A stretch of 59,500 bases of DNA from Cristatella mucedo. Lineage: Eukaryota; Bryozoa; Phylactolaemata; Cristatellidae. Under the pieces are notes generated by a model that had not been told where the DNA came from, ran no database searches, and was given only the letters and a program-made list of their open reading frames with translations. The position numbers and the translations under genes were made by a program. Positions 35,855 through 46,989 of the stretch are shown here, piece after piece; the first letter of the stretch is position 1; each line of letters opens with the position of its first letter. Location of the stretch: positions 11,878,001 to 11,937,500 of the forward strand of contig WPIO01000008.1 of NCBI GenBank assembly GCA_009760855.2, read 5' to 3'.

Positions 35855-36128
35855 GTAATGTAATGCATCTCCGTCTGTAACTCCACAAAGTCATAAAGAC
35901 CATGTGGGTGTTACGCAGGAGAGTTTTGTATAGCGCACTCACAGCCTAAGCGGCTTTCGGTACCCAACAGACTTCGTCTCACGCAACAAAGAGAAAGTGG
36001 GAAGCATAGCAGAGTCAGGAGAGCAGTTAAAGTAGTGAGTAGCATAGAAGTAGCAGCTCAGGACCGCTGAAAAGGATGTGCCATAGTCGTCAGTAGGAGA
36101 GTAGTTGTCGTTTATTACGTAGGTCATA
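35855..36128 (-). mobile_element. LINE-A 3' UTR, antisense insertion
   Basis: Resembles 1211-1480 very closely by eye. Here the 3' end keeps a short microsatellite (minus-strand CATTACATTACATTA) that the copy at 1211 lacks, so this copy shows the real 3' terminus of LINE-A. Confidence 0.85.
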
Positions 36129-36390
36129 GTGATGTGTCCTTTGTATACTCATGCATGCTGACACACACTGCAAGCTACCACTAACCGTGTTCTACATGTT
36201 GACACTGCATGTCACCTCTAACCATGTCATGCATGTTCACATTGTGCAAGTTACCACTAATCATTTGATCACGCTTTCTTTCCAGCCTGTAAGACCTTTC
36301 TTTCCAGCATATAAGCCTAGACAGAGATTATGACCTCTGAGGGTGATATTCAAATGTATTATTTGTATTATTATTATTATCTATTCTGCC
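36129..36390 (+). mobile_element. LINE-B 3' UTR and tail, continuation
   Basis: It resumes at GTGTCCTTTGTATACTCATG, with CATGCTGACAC and CACCTCTAACCATG, and ends in the GACCTCTGAGGGTGATATTC tail with (ATT)n. Confidence 0.75.
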
Positions 36391-37956
36391 TGTGGATTCG
36401 GTGTCGGTGTCCTCATGGCCCGTCTTTCTTTTCCTTCTCTATGGCGCTGCTCCACATGGACATGTTAGAAATCTACGTCGGATGGACAACTCGGTGCTCC
36501 AGTCATTATCATTTATTATTAACGGTGAAAATACTGAGAGTGAGATGAAGAGGAAATATAAGCTTTTGCCCAGCCTGTGGACAGCAAAAGAGAAGTTAGG
36601 AGGTAATAAGCCTGAAGTCACGTGGTCTGTGACAGATTACCCGTAAGCTGGAAGTGGCAGGGCAGAGGCTGACAATGGCTTGTATCAGCTAAGCATAACT
36701 GCTGGCTTATTGATGGGCAGAAAGTGCATCCGGTTGCAGGCTGAGGGAGCTGGAGCGCCGGCTTAACCTTCCTGGCGGCCGATGGCCCCCTACTGACAAT
36801 CGTCGAGCCAGATTCAGGAATGTTGATGGCTGGCAAGGCCAGCTAGCTTTGAGCAACGCCACGACGGCAGGCAAGGCATTCTTCAGGTCAAGTCAAATGT
36901 AGGCTGTATTGTCAAGAATTATGCATCTGGAGCAGCCTGTGCGACAACATTACATTATTACAGCAACTACGAAGCCTACCTACGGCTGAAATACCGGATG
37001 TGACGATGGCTAGAGGCTCGGGTAATGTAGGTGTTACCTGTCTGTTGTCTGTTAAACTTACTAGGCTGGAGAATTCCGTTTAGGCACGTCAGATCCACGA
37101 CAAACCAGTGGCCATGGATCTCTTAATGTGTGGTTTAGCATGCAAGCGTGATACTATTTGCTTTTGCATGCTTTACACCATGCTTGCCAGTAAGTCTAGA
37201 TTATCGATTCTCTTGCAGCAAGTTGTAAAGCACGTGGATAGAGATTTAGTTCCTTTAAGGTGCCTTACGCCTTTTATGCCTTTAAGGTGCTATACAAAAG
37301 ACCTATATTATCATTATTCTTATTATTATTAATATTATTATTATTATTATTACAGATCGGGGTAACTGCATCAGCACTTGGTCATGGTACACCACGAGTG
37401 AGCGATCACAGCAAACTCTGTAGTGGTACCACGTAAGCAAGCCGAAAATAGATGCTTTCCAGATGGCACTTGCATGCCCCTATACGTAGAGAACAACTTG
37501 ACCGTTATCAGCCTGCACATTTAAGCTTTAGAATTATCGAAGCAAGTGTGGGGTTTATAAGGTTTCTAGAAGAACGAAGTCAAGCAGTGTTAACATTTGA
37601 CAGAACATTTGGCATCAAGTTAAAAAAACAACAAAGTATGAAGGGCATTTCACTGTCAGACCACATCTTTACTCCAGTTTGAGAGTCCAGTGCAGCTAAT
37701 TTACTGGGCAGTTCTACACTAATGCATCGGATAAGGCCCACACTAAGCGATGCCAGTGCAATGTACCAAATGCGTATAGCACGACAGCAGATGATGAAGC
37801 ACCAGACATGGACCACGGGCCTCGACGCAAACAGAACTGGGAAGGGGCCGGCAGGCAACAAGGCCCAGGATGACAGAGTTAGAAAAGGCTGATCAGCAGC
37901 CGAGCAGATCAGCACTCGTATTTCATCCGACGCTCAACGTCCGGTACCTAGCGTCA
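36391..37956. other. Intergenic; LINE-B tail relic at 37180-37360
   Basis: Nothing coding recognised. A sense LINE-B 3' tail (TTCTCTTGCAGCAAGTTGTA, then (ATT)n) lies at about 37200-37352. The 3' UTR of COA7 should lie at the right end. Confidence 0.5.
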
Positions 37957-38498
37957 TTAGCTGCCAAAGGTGATTGTGCGCGCCTGCTCGGTGAGCTCTT
38001 GGTAGATGCTCTGCGCGCGCTTCTTGTACTTGTCGGCCGCCTCGGCATCGCAGGGCACGCCGTCGCCGACCCTGTACATGCGACTCAGATTGTGGCACGC
38101 TTGATACACGCCCATCTCGCAGGCCTTGAGCGAATAGGCCAGCGCCTGTTCCATGTCCTTGGTCACTCGGGCATGCGCTGCTTCTTCCACGGCCGGCGGC
38201 GATGGCGTCGGCTCCTCGGTGCCCACGGGCGCTGACGGCTTGCCATCTTTAGAGGACCCGTCAGACGAGGCAGGCAGCGGCCATCCGCTGATGTAGATCG
38301 CGCTAAGGCGGTAGCAGCTCTCACGAATGCCGCCGGCGCAGGCCCGCCGCAGCAGCTCGAGCGCCATCCGAGAATCTGCGCGCAGCGCGCCTTTGCCCAT
38401 CAGGTGCATCAGGCCTGCGTTGGAGCACGACTGCATGTATCCGTACTTGCATCCTTGCTCGTAATACGACAGAGCCACCCGACTGTCTTTCGGTGTGC
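37957..38498 (-). CDS. COA7: COA7 exon 3
   Basis: 542 bp, acceptor TTTTTTTAG. It encodes three cysteine-paired Sel1-like repeats and the lineage-specific insert, ending at TGA after ITFGS. Confidence 0.93.
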
Positions 38499-41400
38499 CT
38501 AAAAAAAGAAAGGACGTGATCGCATGCATGCTATGCAGCAGACGGCTGCACACTCTCGCTCCAAACCGCCTCGCCGAGCTGCCCAGTAGTATGCAACCTC
38601 AGCGAGCCGTTCTCAGCTTTCTTTGAGCTGTCTGGGAGCCAGACACGCACGCAACAGCCAACCAGATCTGCCAAGAAGACCGTCTACGCTGCCAAGATCC
38701 GTTAAGCACAGTGCTGCGAAAGAATCCCATGCTACAATATGCACGATTGCACGAGAGTAACGTTAGAGAGGGCCAACAGCAAAGAAAAAGACGACATTGC
38801 AAGGCCTGAGGAGTATTCCTTACCACTCAGTTGAAGCGATCCCACACGATCCCCGAGATGAGCGGCTGCTTCCCACGAGTCTTGCTGGCACTGGCTAGGG
38901 GTGCTTGCAGGCATGAGAATCGATCACGCATGCTCGCTCACCCGCCCACGCAGAACAACGGGCGACTACTCGATTTCAGGCGCCTCCTACTGCTCAAGCT
39001 TCCGGTGGGCAGATCGCTGCTATGCAGTTTACACACTGCATGGTCGTCCAGTGAGCCTGACCGGTAGGGGGGGTGGTAGTTCTGCTAGTAGGATCTGCTA
39101 GTATTGGCGACAGAAAGGTCGTCATAGTCTCCAGCAAGGTCTCCAGCCGGGAGCCAGCTGCCCAGCCATCGCTGTCACCGAAAGGGTCAACGGAAGGGAC
39201 CATCAGCTGCCCTTAAAAACATGGGAAAGAACCGTTCACCTGGCCAATACGGGCAGAGAGCTATTTACAGGTAAGTCAGGTGAGTCCTACACATGCCAGA
39301 CACTTGCAATCGGTAAGGCATAATAACAAACATCCATAATAATAATAATAACAGTAATAGTAATAATAATAACAATAATAACAATGATAATAGTAAGACG
39401 TTTGCACACACCCTAAGAGAACTAAATCGCTTTCTAGGCACTTTACATATGCAGCTACGGAAGCATATGAAAGAGTTAGTGTCAACATGCATAAGCATAC
39501 AAAGGACAGTGCACACGAACCGAAACAAAAGCTTTTGGTAATGAGCAGATAGGTTTTCAGCTTCTTTTTTAAATGTCCTCGAGTCGATGACTCACAAAGT
39601 CAGTCGGGGGCTGGGAGTTCTAGGCTTGGAGAGCATACAAACTAAAGGCACGGTCTCCCAAGGATTTGAGAGGCACGCTAAAGGCAGGCTTGCTAGGGGC
39701 ACGGCTAAACCGATAATAATAATAATAATAATAATGCACTTGATAAAGCGCCCTCAGAGAACTCAATCTCTCTCTAGGCGCTTTAAATTTGCTGCAAAGG
39801 GAAATGCAATTGAATGGTGAGTAATATCATGCTTGATAAACAAACAAATGAATAACATGGTTAGGGGTGACATGCACATGGTGATAAACAAACAAAATGA
39901 ATAACATGATTAGGGGTGACATGCACAGGGTCAGCATGCAAATGCGGTTAGTGGCAGCATGCACAGCGGCAGCACACATAAACACGTGAACGACGAATCA
40001 CAGGAACCCACTAAATGCTGTCCTAAATAGGTGTTTTAGCTTGAGTCAGAAGAGCAGGTGGTACGATGCCTAGCATGAATGGCAAATACTTCGGATAGGT
40101 GGGCAGAAACAAGACAATGAAGGGGCCAAAAAGTGCGTGACATAACCTAGTCGTCGAGATGCTGTTTGATGGGGAGCCAGAGCAGGTCGGTGAGAATAAT
40201 TTTAACAATACATTTTATATAATGCCCTCAGAGAACTCACTCTTTCTAGGCACTTTATATTTGCTGCAAAGGAAGCATGATCGAATGGTTAGTGGTACCA
40301 TGCTCAATAAACAACAAGAATAACATGGTTAGGGTGACATGCACAGGGTCAGCATGCATAAGCACATAAAGGACAAATCACAGGAACCCACTAAATGCTG
40401 TGATAAATAGATGTGTTTATAGTTTCTTTTTAAATGTGGTCAGGTCAGCGGATGTCGTGACGGAAGTCCGGAGCGAGTTCCAGGCTTTGGAAGCATACTA
40501 ATGACACGGCCTCCAGAGGATTTGAGGTTTGTACAAGGTATAGGTAAACGATGAGATTCCAAAAAGCGATTGCTGGGATGCTTAGCCTGGTGGGGGAGTA
40601 CATCTGATAGGTAGGCTGGAGCCAAAGAATGAAGGCATCGAAAAGTGAATGAGAAAACCTTGTAGTCGATCCGTTGCTTGACTGGTAGCCAGTTCAGGTC
40701 GGAGAGGAGTGGTGCGATGTGGCAACTGTGACGCTCCGACCGACAAGCCTAGCTGCAGAGTTTTGCACCAGCTGTAAGCACCTGCGTGCACAGATTGAAA
40801 GTAGGCAGGCTTGACTGTGGAGCTGATGTGGTCGTGTAATGAAAGGCCACTTTGGAACAGGACACCTAGATTTCGTGCAAATTCAACAGAAGATATGCTG
40901 GCAGAGCCGATTGTGAGCATTAACCTTTCCAATTTCTAAATCACACTTGGTTTGCCCATAACTAGTACGTTGGTTTTATCTTTATTCAATTTAATAAAGT
41001 TTGGTGCCATACAAGTGTGGATATCATCTAAACACGCAGCAAGGGAGTTGAGAGAATTTGATGAGCTGGAGGGCTGGGCGGGATCAATGCAGCAGTACAA
41101 CTGAGTGTTATCTGCATATAAGTGAAAGCCTAAATTGTGCCTGGAAATCGCATCGGCAAGAGGGAGAGTATAAACCTTGAAAAGAGCAGGACCAAAAACA
41201 AACCCCTGGGGGTACTCCAGATTTCAGCGGTTCCTCGGATAATCTTTGTCCATTCACATCAATACTCTGGAGTCTCCCACTGAGATGGAACCTGAACCAT
41301 TGCAGTGCAGTGCCAGTGATGCCCAGGCGAGATGAGAGGCACTCAAGAAGGACTTGGTGATTGCTAGTATCAAAAGCTGCCGAAAGATCGAGCGAAACAA

Positions 41401-43883
41401 GCAGAGAGCCTAGACCTAAGTCAGCATTCCAAAGTAGGTCGTTATACACCTGAATTAATGCTGACTCTGTGGAGTGATTAGCTCTAAAACCAGACTATAA
41501 CTTACTAGCAAGGTTTGAAGTTTCAATATGTGAGTTCAGCTGGCCTGCCACGACTCGTTCCAGTGTATTTGATAGAAACAGTAGAAGGGAGACTGGGTGA
41601 AAACTGCTAGAATTCTCTTGGTCTAGTGCTGCTTTCTTGAGTAGGGGCTTGACTACAGCCTTTTTGAAAGGTGCTGGGACATGTCCTGATGCTAATGATA
41701 TATTGACGAATGTTAGTTATGCATGGCGGCAGCAGCAGATCAATGCATCACAGAAGCAGGACAGTGGGAATATGATCCGGGACTAGTTGTCTTCTTTGAT
41801 TGGGATATGAACTTCAGGATGTGGTGTAATGTGGCAATTGCAACCTTCATGACTGGCCTTGCCCATTTTGAGGGTTAGGTTTTCCAATTTCGGAGTAACA
41901 CTAGGCTGCCAATAACTAGAAAGTTGGTTGTATCGTCATTCAATTCAAGAAAGCGTGTGCTCTTATTTACAACAGGGTCCCCACGCCACCGGTGGGGGCA
42001 CCTTTGTACCGACCTGAATTAGGTGTTGGTAGGTTTGGCCACCTGAAATGATCTGTGCCTTATTTGATTGGCTGACTCGGATAAAGATGACGGCACCTCA
42101 GGCTTAATCCTGGGCTAGGCTTATGGTGCCACATTAAATACGTCGAACTTGTGTTAACTTGATAATCCTACGTCTGAAAATGCTGACCTACACAGGCGAA
42201 GCAAAGCTCAGAAGCCTAAATCCGTCTTTCTCTTGAAGCAAAAAATGAACGGTCATCAGAATCAAACGGCCTCTCGTATACAGCAGCAGAAGAGCCACAG
42301 CAGCCCTTACTCTACCTCTCATCCTCCCCTCCCCCCCCCCGTATAGTGGGCAATAAATAATTGCCTACTGCATGACTCGAACCCACGACCCTCGTCGTGA
42401 ATTTCGAGCCTCTTGCCTCTACAACGATCTGGTTTGGTCTAGCGGTTAAGGTGCTCGCCCCGGGGACCAAGGTCTGACCGAGGTCGTGGGCTCGAGCCCC
42501 GAGGCGCGTGTGAAGCGCCTGAATAGAGATTAAGTTCTCTTGGGGCGCTATATAAATGAATTATATTATTATTATTATCTCTTGGTGTAGGTCCTGAGGG
42601 TCGGCAGAGCTTAGCGAGCGAGCAACTCAAAATGAGTTTGCAATGGCCAGCATATTACTGGCTGAGACAGTGCTGTGTACGCTGGCGGTCAGTACAGGCA
42701 TAACTGAATGCCCCGCATGACAAAGATGAAACCTGTACTGAATCTATCTCAGTAGTTGTAAAAATCCTCTTGATGTTTACTTAAAATGCTTCGATTTTAG
42801 CTGCACACTTTGAGGATGGACTTTTTCATAAACCTTACTATAACTCTAGCTTAAAACACGCCTGTTTTTTGTGATGCGTCCTTTGTGTGCATATGCATGC
42901 TTGCACTGTGCCTGCTGCTTGCGGATGTTACCACCAATCATTTGGTAATTCTATACAGCATCTGTAAAGTGCCCAAAAAGAGACTCCGTTCCCTAAGGGT
43001 GCTACACAAATGTATAAATAATATTATTATCTATGGCTTAGGCTTGACAACTTTCATCGAACAAGCTTGATGGGGCAATCCGTGAAGGCCAAGCTTCCGC
43101 GGCAAGATCACGGATACGCCTGATTACGTCAGTGTATACGAGCAGCATACGCACAGCGACAGAGAGGAAGGGTTTTAAGAAGCAATGCACCTCAGAATAA
43201 CCCCAACACCTTGCCGAATCCAAAGTAACAGCTTCGACTGAAGCAAAATCTTGATTTCCACGTCACATTAACACATGCATGCACAGACAGACACACACAA
43301 ACACACACACACACACACACACACACCTGTGCATGTATTCTGCTCCAGCAAACCCGTGTCGAACGGCATACAACGACTTCGTCCACGAACTCTTGAAGTC
43401 ATCGTCCAAAGCTTACCTTGACCGAGCATCTTGCTATTGGCAAACTTGTGACAGCTGTGGCCGTATTTGTTCTCATCACAGTTCTGCTTGAAGATGGCAC
43501 TGGCTCGACCGTGGTCCTTCTTTGTCAGCTCCTGGAAGTCGGCGTACCTGTGACAGCCTACAAGACCGAAGGGCAAAGCTGCGGCGGAGCCTTGGCGCCA
43601 TAGCAGTGCAGGGACGTGCCGTGCCTTCGGGGTGGGCAGCCTCTGCCCGACCAGACGGTCCTGCCACGGTCCCGAGTGCGGGATGAGCTTAGCTGCTAGC
43701 AAAGCAAGGCAGACGTCGGAGATACGCGAACGTGCGTGCAGCCCGGTCGGACAGTAGAGGCCGCAGCCACTCACCGTCGGGCTGCTTTTCGTGAAAGCAC
43801 TGGAAGCCGAATTCCGTGTCTAGCTTCTCCAGATACTGCTTCACCTGCTCCTCATTGCGGAGGTCCCATGGGGTCGATGCCAT
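37957..43883 (-). CDS. COA7: COA7 homologue, Sel1-repeat cytochrome oxidase assembly factor (complete, three exons)
   Basis: COA7 is a small cysteine-rich Sel1-repeat protein of the mitochondrial intermembrane space, needed for building respiratory complex IV. Coding exons (minus) are 43883-43775, 43557-43417 and 38498-37957, giving 263 codons (human 231). The start is [20 protein letters not shown], matching the human N-terminus with its [23 protein letters not shown] and [15 protein letters not shown] follow. Then Sel1-like repeats carry paired cysteines ([30 protein letters not shown]), and the end is TITFGS, like human PLTFG. Splice phases fit at both junctions (G+GC giving Gly). A Pro/Ser/Glu-rich insert of about 35 residues (after GWPLP) separates two repeats and is absent from human. 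Intron 2 is 4.9 kb and full of LINE-B. Confidence 0.93.
38499..39336. other. COA7 intron 2, right of exon 3
   Basis: No repeat or exon recognised. Confidence 0.4.
39337..40197 (-). mobile_element. LINE-B 3' end with a second LINE-B tail inserted in it
   Basis: One antisense LINE-B runs 39337-39711 ((AAT)n tail, 3' UTR, TTGAGAGGCACG region) and continues at 40039-40197 (GTCAGAAGAGCAGGTGGTAC). Between them, 39713-40038 is the 3' tail and 3' UTR of another LINE-B. Within that insert, about 50 bp reading AACATGGTTAGGGGTGACAT is tandemly duplicated (39830-39930). Confidence 0.75.
40198..41960 (-). mobile_element. LINE-B, longest copy, antisense, degenerate RT
   Basis: It starts with tail GCCCTCAGAGAACTCACTCT and a 3' UTR, then the RT read backwards: [15 protein letters not shown], then [20 protein letters not shown] at about 40860-40930. 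An [20 protein letters not shown] block with [13 protein letters not shown] and a damaged GVPPG box follows at about 41180-41450. Upstream of this, about 41450-41960, are traces of earlier RT motifs. Frameshifts break it. Confidence 0.85.
41961..42339. other. No gene recognised
   Basis: Includes a small inverted motif at about 41985 (CCACGCCACCGGTGGGGGCA). No repeat family assigned. Confidence 0.35.
42340..42425 (-). mobile_element. SINE-B-like tRNA head, antisense
   Basis: The minus strand carries GGTCGTGGGTTCGAGTCATG (B box GGTTCGAGTC) and then ATTATTTATTGCCCACT, as in SINE-B bodies. It lies head to head with the next SINE-A. Confidence 0.6.
42427..42578 (+). mobile_element. SINE-A (tRNA-derived) copy
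   Basis: TCTGGTTTGGTCTAGCGGTT head, GGGCTCGAGCCC, then TGAAGCGCCTGAATAGAGAT and GGGGCGCTATATAAATGAAT, ending in (ATT)n. One of the best-preserved copies. Confidence 0.88.
42579..43040 (+). other. Unassigned, then LINE-B tail relic
   Basis: Nothing clear to about 42840. 42840-43035 resembles a LINE-B 3' UTR and tail (TGTGATGCGTCCTTTGTGTG, then TTCCCTAAGGGTGCTACACA and ATT repeats). Confidence 0.5.
43291..43326. repeat. (AC)n microsatellite
   Basis: About 17 AC units in COA7 intron 2. Confidence 0.95.
43417..43557 (-). CDS. COA7: COA7 exon 2
   Basis: 141 bp, acceptor TCTTGTAG, donor GTAAGC. It runs from [13 protein letters not shown] to NSKMLGQ and covers the first Sel1-like helices. Confidence 0.93.
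43775..43883 (-). CDS. COA7: COA7 exon 1
   Basis: 109 bp from ATG to CCCGACG, donor GTGAGT. The ATG in GCCATGG is a strong context and aligns with the human N-terminus. Confidence 0.9.
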
Positions 43884-43941
43884 GGCCCTCTTTTTATCTT
43901 GTAAATAAGTTCGATTACCGAGGCTAAAAAACAATAGGCAA

Positions 43942-43944
<3 letters not shown>

Positions 43945-43986
<42 letters not shown>
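43945..43986. repeat. (AT)n microsatellite
   Basis: About 20 AT units, just upstream of the COA7 start and inside its probable 5' UTR intron. Confidence 0.97.
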
Positions 43987-43990
<4 letters not shown>

Positions 43991-43992
<2 letters not shown>

Positions 43993-44113
43993 TAATCTAA
44001 GTGAGAAAGTCTTACCTTCCGGCACACGGCACGATGGCATCCTTCAGACTCGTGGCACGATGGCGCAGCGGTGTCAGTTATGACTCAGCAAAGCGAGTCC
44101 ACAGGTACCGAGC
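43991..44113. promoter_or_regulatory. Probable COA7 promoter and 5' UTR exon; shared with 48551-48670
   Basis: It lies just upstream of COA7 (minus). On the minus strand a donor GGAAG/GTAAGA (44015-44010) faces an acceptor TTTTTTAG (43925-43924) ahead of the ATG. This suggests a short noncoding first exon and a 5' UTR intron. TGACTCA (AP-1 type) is at 44081-44087. The segment is homologous to the upstream region of the ROCO gene. The promoter role is inferred. Confidence 0.45.
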
Positions 44114-44117
44114 ACTC

Positions 44118-44118
<1 letters not shown>

Positions 44119-44167
<49 letters not shown>

Positions 44168-44198
44168 ATGTATGTATATACATCACACACACACACAC
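44119..44198. repeat. (TA)n / (GT)n / (AC)n compound microsatellite
   Basis: TA repeat to about 44153, then GT/GTAT, then (CA)n at about 44183-44198. Confidence 0.95.
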
Positions 44199-46141
44199 CC
44201 ATATGCAAACTCTCATTCTGCCACTCTGTATGAGCCGCCAGAAGCTGCAGGACAATCCATTCGAGCAGACCACAAAGTCGTAAAAGTGCAGGCCTTTAAA
44301 GTGCCACGAATTAGGCTGGCACCACTTTTGTGACGACAGAAATTTTCAGTGACAACGGTTCGCTCGAGAGAAAAAATCGTGTAACAGGTGCAAAGAGAAC
44401 GTGCAAGTAATTGCGAAAAATGTGCATAAAGTAAAATCACAGATACACCCGAATTCACTTAAAGGCCCTCTCGGCAGTTTATATCGGCAGCAATATACAG
44501 CTGACATCATTGTTGGATCTGCTGAAACTCCTAAATGACCGAAAAAAGCTGATGTCCTCTTTCGCCTTGCACACCAATGACCTGACCTAACCTGACCAGC
44601 AGTGGGGCAACATGAACTCTCTACCTCTCTAAATGTGAGCAGAGCAGACGTTCTGCATCCAACCGACCGGAAGCAGTAAAGCAGTCAGTTTTCTACGGCT
44701 ATGAACCTTGATTAAAAGAAATAATTCCTGAAGAAAAAATTGAGATAAACAATGAGCGGCAGTAGGAGTGGTTCGTAGTCGCTGCCTACAAGGGTGTTTC
44801 CTAGTTCGCTCGATGACGCAAACGCGCATGGGCCGTAAGCCCAGTGATTGCAAGCCGCGAAATCGCGAGAGGCTAGCTGGGAAGTCACGGGCGGAACCCC
44901 TATCACCTGCCACCGGTCTACAGCACTGTCTGAGAGGTTCAATGCAGCATACGGACGCACCCGGTCGATTTCGCAGCAGCAAAACCGTGCATGCATCTCC
45001 CTTGATGCGGCTGACGAGCTTCAGCCCAGCAAAGCTATTCCTGTGAAGACACCTCCCAACCCCGAAACTGTCATAAAACAATGTTTCTGGCTATCGCAGC
45101 TTTCTTGCAAAGGCGAAAACAGCGGCAGACAGGAGGAAGTGGACGGTTCTAAGTACGTAAGAAGTAATAATAATAATAATAATGAACTTGATAAAGCGCC
45201 CTCAGAGAACTCAATCTCTTTCTAGGCGCTTTACATTTGCAGTACCCTCAGCGAGTGCTCAGCAAAGAGGCTGAGAACAGTTCGTTGACTCGAAGCATAA
45301 ACCGCGCACGTAAAGAATGTACTAACCAATAGAACCAACAGCTGCCAGTAAGATAGCATGGACGACTTGTTAGTGGACACCGGTACTGACCGGAGTAGCA
45401 GGGCAGGAAAGGAACCGGTCGCGAAACCAGGACCAAGCAGTGGCGCAGGCCCTACATGAGACTTAAAAGTTGAAATACTTAGCATATGAATTCTTAGAAA
45501 CGCTTCTATCATTCAACAGAGCAATAAGGACGACAAGTTATCGCTAGTCAGCAAAGTTTACCTGTAATAAGGCACACGAGGGTGGAAGCAACCGGACACA
45601 GGAAGTTAAGGCTCCAGGTGCAAGCAACATTTTTCTCATCATATATAAGAACTTTTAATAGTAAATTACATTTCTAATTAAATAAAATACCTGAAAAAGC
45701 TGAAATACTAACGAAAACCTACGGCGCTACCTGCTCGACATTGGAATGGTAGGTCGCTATGGTGTGTACTTGAGCAGCTGTGCGGCGGCGTCCGGCGCCC
45801 CAGAGCTGCAGGTGCGCTAACAGAGCACGCACGGCCTGAATGTGATCTCTTGGGATTATTTAATTGGATAACCGAGTGATTCGCCGAAGGTATGCACACC
45901 TTTTTTACTGATCAACTAACTATATCAATCATTTACGTGCAAGTGCATCTAACTGAGCTAGCGGATCCCCGTTGTGGCTTAGATGAGCCACGCATACGTA
46001 CACGTATAAATATATAAAGGTTCCCCGATGACTGTAGGCAGATAAGCTCTTCTATTTGATCTTGATTAATTTTTAACTAGCTGAAGTAGAAAAAATGCAT
46101 AGCGTTGCAGTATTGGTTGCAGGTGCCACGCCTTCTCCGCC
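44199..46141. other. Intergenic; LINE-B tail at 45166-45240
   Basis: No gene recognised. 45166-45240 is an antisense LINE-B 3' tail: (AAT)n, then TTGATAAAGCGCCCTCAGAG and GCGCTTTACATTTGC. It is followed by unrelated sequence, so this is a minimal 5' truncation. Confidence 0.55.
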
Positions 46142-46484
46142 ATGCCGTCGGAGGCAGACCGTAAGGACGATAGCGATCAGGGCGACAGCAAGGGAAAAAA
46201 CAGGCCCAGCTCGCTGTCCTCTCAAAAGACAGCAGCGGTGAGAATCAAGACTGGAACAAAGCCTACCACAAGTTCTGCAGCCGCCGGAGATGGCGGCAGC
46301 AGGCGCATGTCCGCGGCGTCGGCGACGTCGCGTGTACTGTCGTCGAAAAAGCAAACTGAAAAAGATCTTGAAGTACAAACCAAAAAGGTTACTTTTATTT
46401 GCGACGATCTGCAGGTGTACGGACTAAAATCCCACAACTTGTCATTTCATGGACTGACCCAAGTGCCGGCTGACACTTTTAGGC
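46142..46484 (+). CDS. Orphan first exon, LRR-like end (partial)
   Basis: I do not recognise this gene. An ATG in GCCATGCCG context opens about 114 codons: a hydrophilic Lys/Ser/Thr-rich part (PSEADRKDDSDQGDSKGK and on), then VTFICDDLQVYGLKSHNLSF and HGLTQVPADTFR. The end looks like the first leucine-rich repeat of an LRR protein (LxxxxLxxVPxxxF). It stops at AGGC/GTAAGT, a strong donor, in phase 1. No matching next exon is visible before the ROCO gene, whose own start has an upstream stop, so the two are probably separate. It could also be an alternative first exon or a gene fragment. Confidence 0.45.
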
Positions 46485-46799
46485 GTAAGTACAATGGTGG
46501 ATATCGCAGCGCCTGCGCTACTCGGCACGAGCGCTCTGCATGACTCTACAACGCAGTTAGAGACGGTCGTGTCGGTCGTGACGAAGCAGTGTGTCAATCT
46601 GGCGTAGGTGGAAATTCTTTGCGCGGCATGCAGAATTACTATCCTCTATCCGCTGCGTGGTGGACAGTGAACTTAGTCCGAGAGCGATCGCCCGTGCGCT
46701 CGCTCTCGGACGCTCCGCCCCGAAATCTCAGCTCCGCAAAAGCTTTAGGGCTTCGGTATCAGTAAAGCACGCTTCTTGAGTCACGTAGTATGCTCCCGT

Positions 46800-46859
<60 letters not shown>

Positions 46860-46989
46860 AGAGAGGAAGAGACATGAGAGACTTTTGCGCTGCTTCCCTT
46901 GTCGGAATCCCTACGGCTCGCTAACACTCGTTGCCTCTGACCTCCATTGGCCTACATGCGAAATGTATTGGACTGCCGCCATGACCCCT
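46485..46989. other. No gene recognised; (GA)n at 46806-46858
   Basis: Contains a GA microsatellite of about 26 units. No downstream exon of the orphan LRR-like exon found. Confidence 0.5.
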
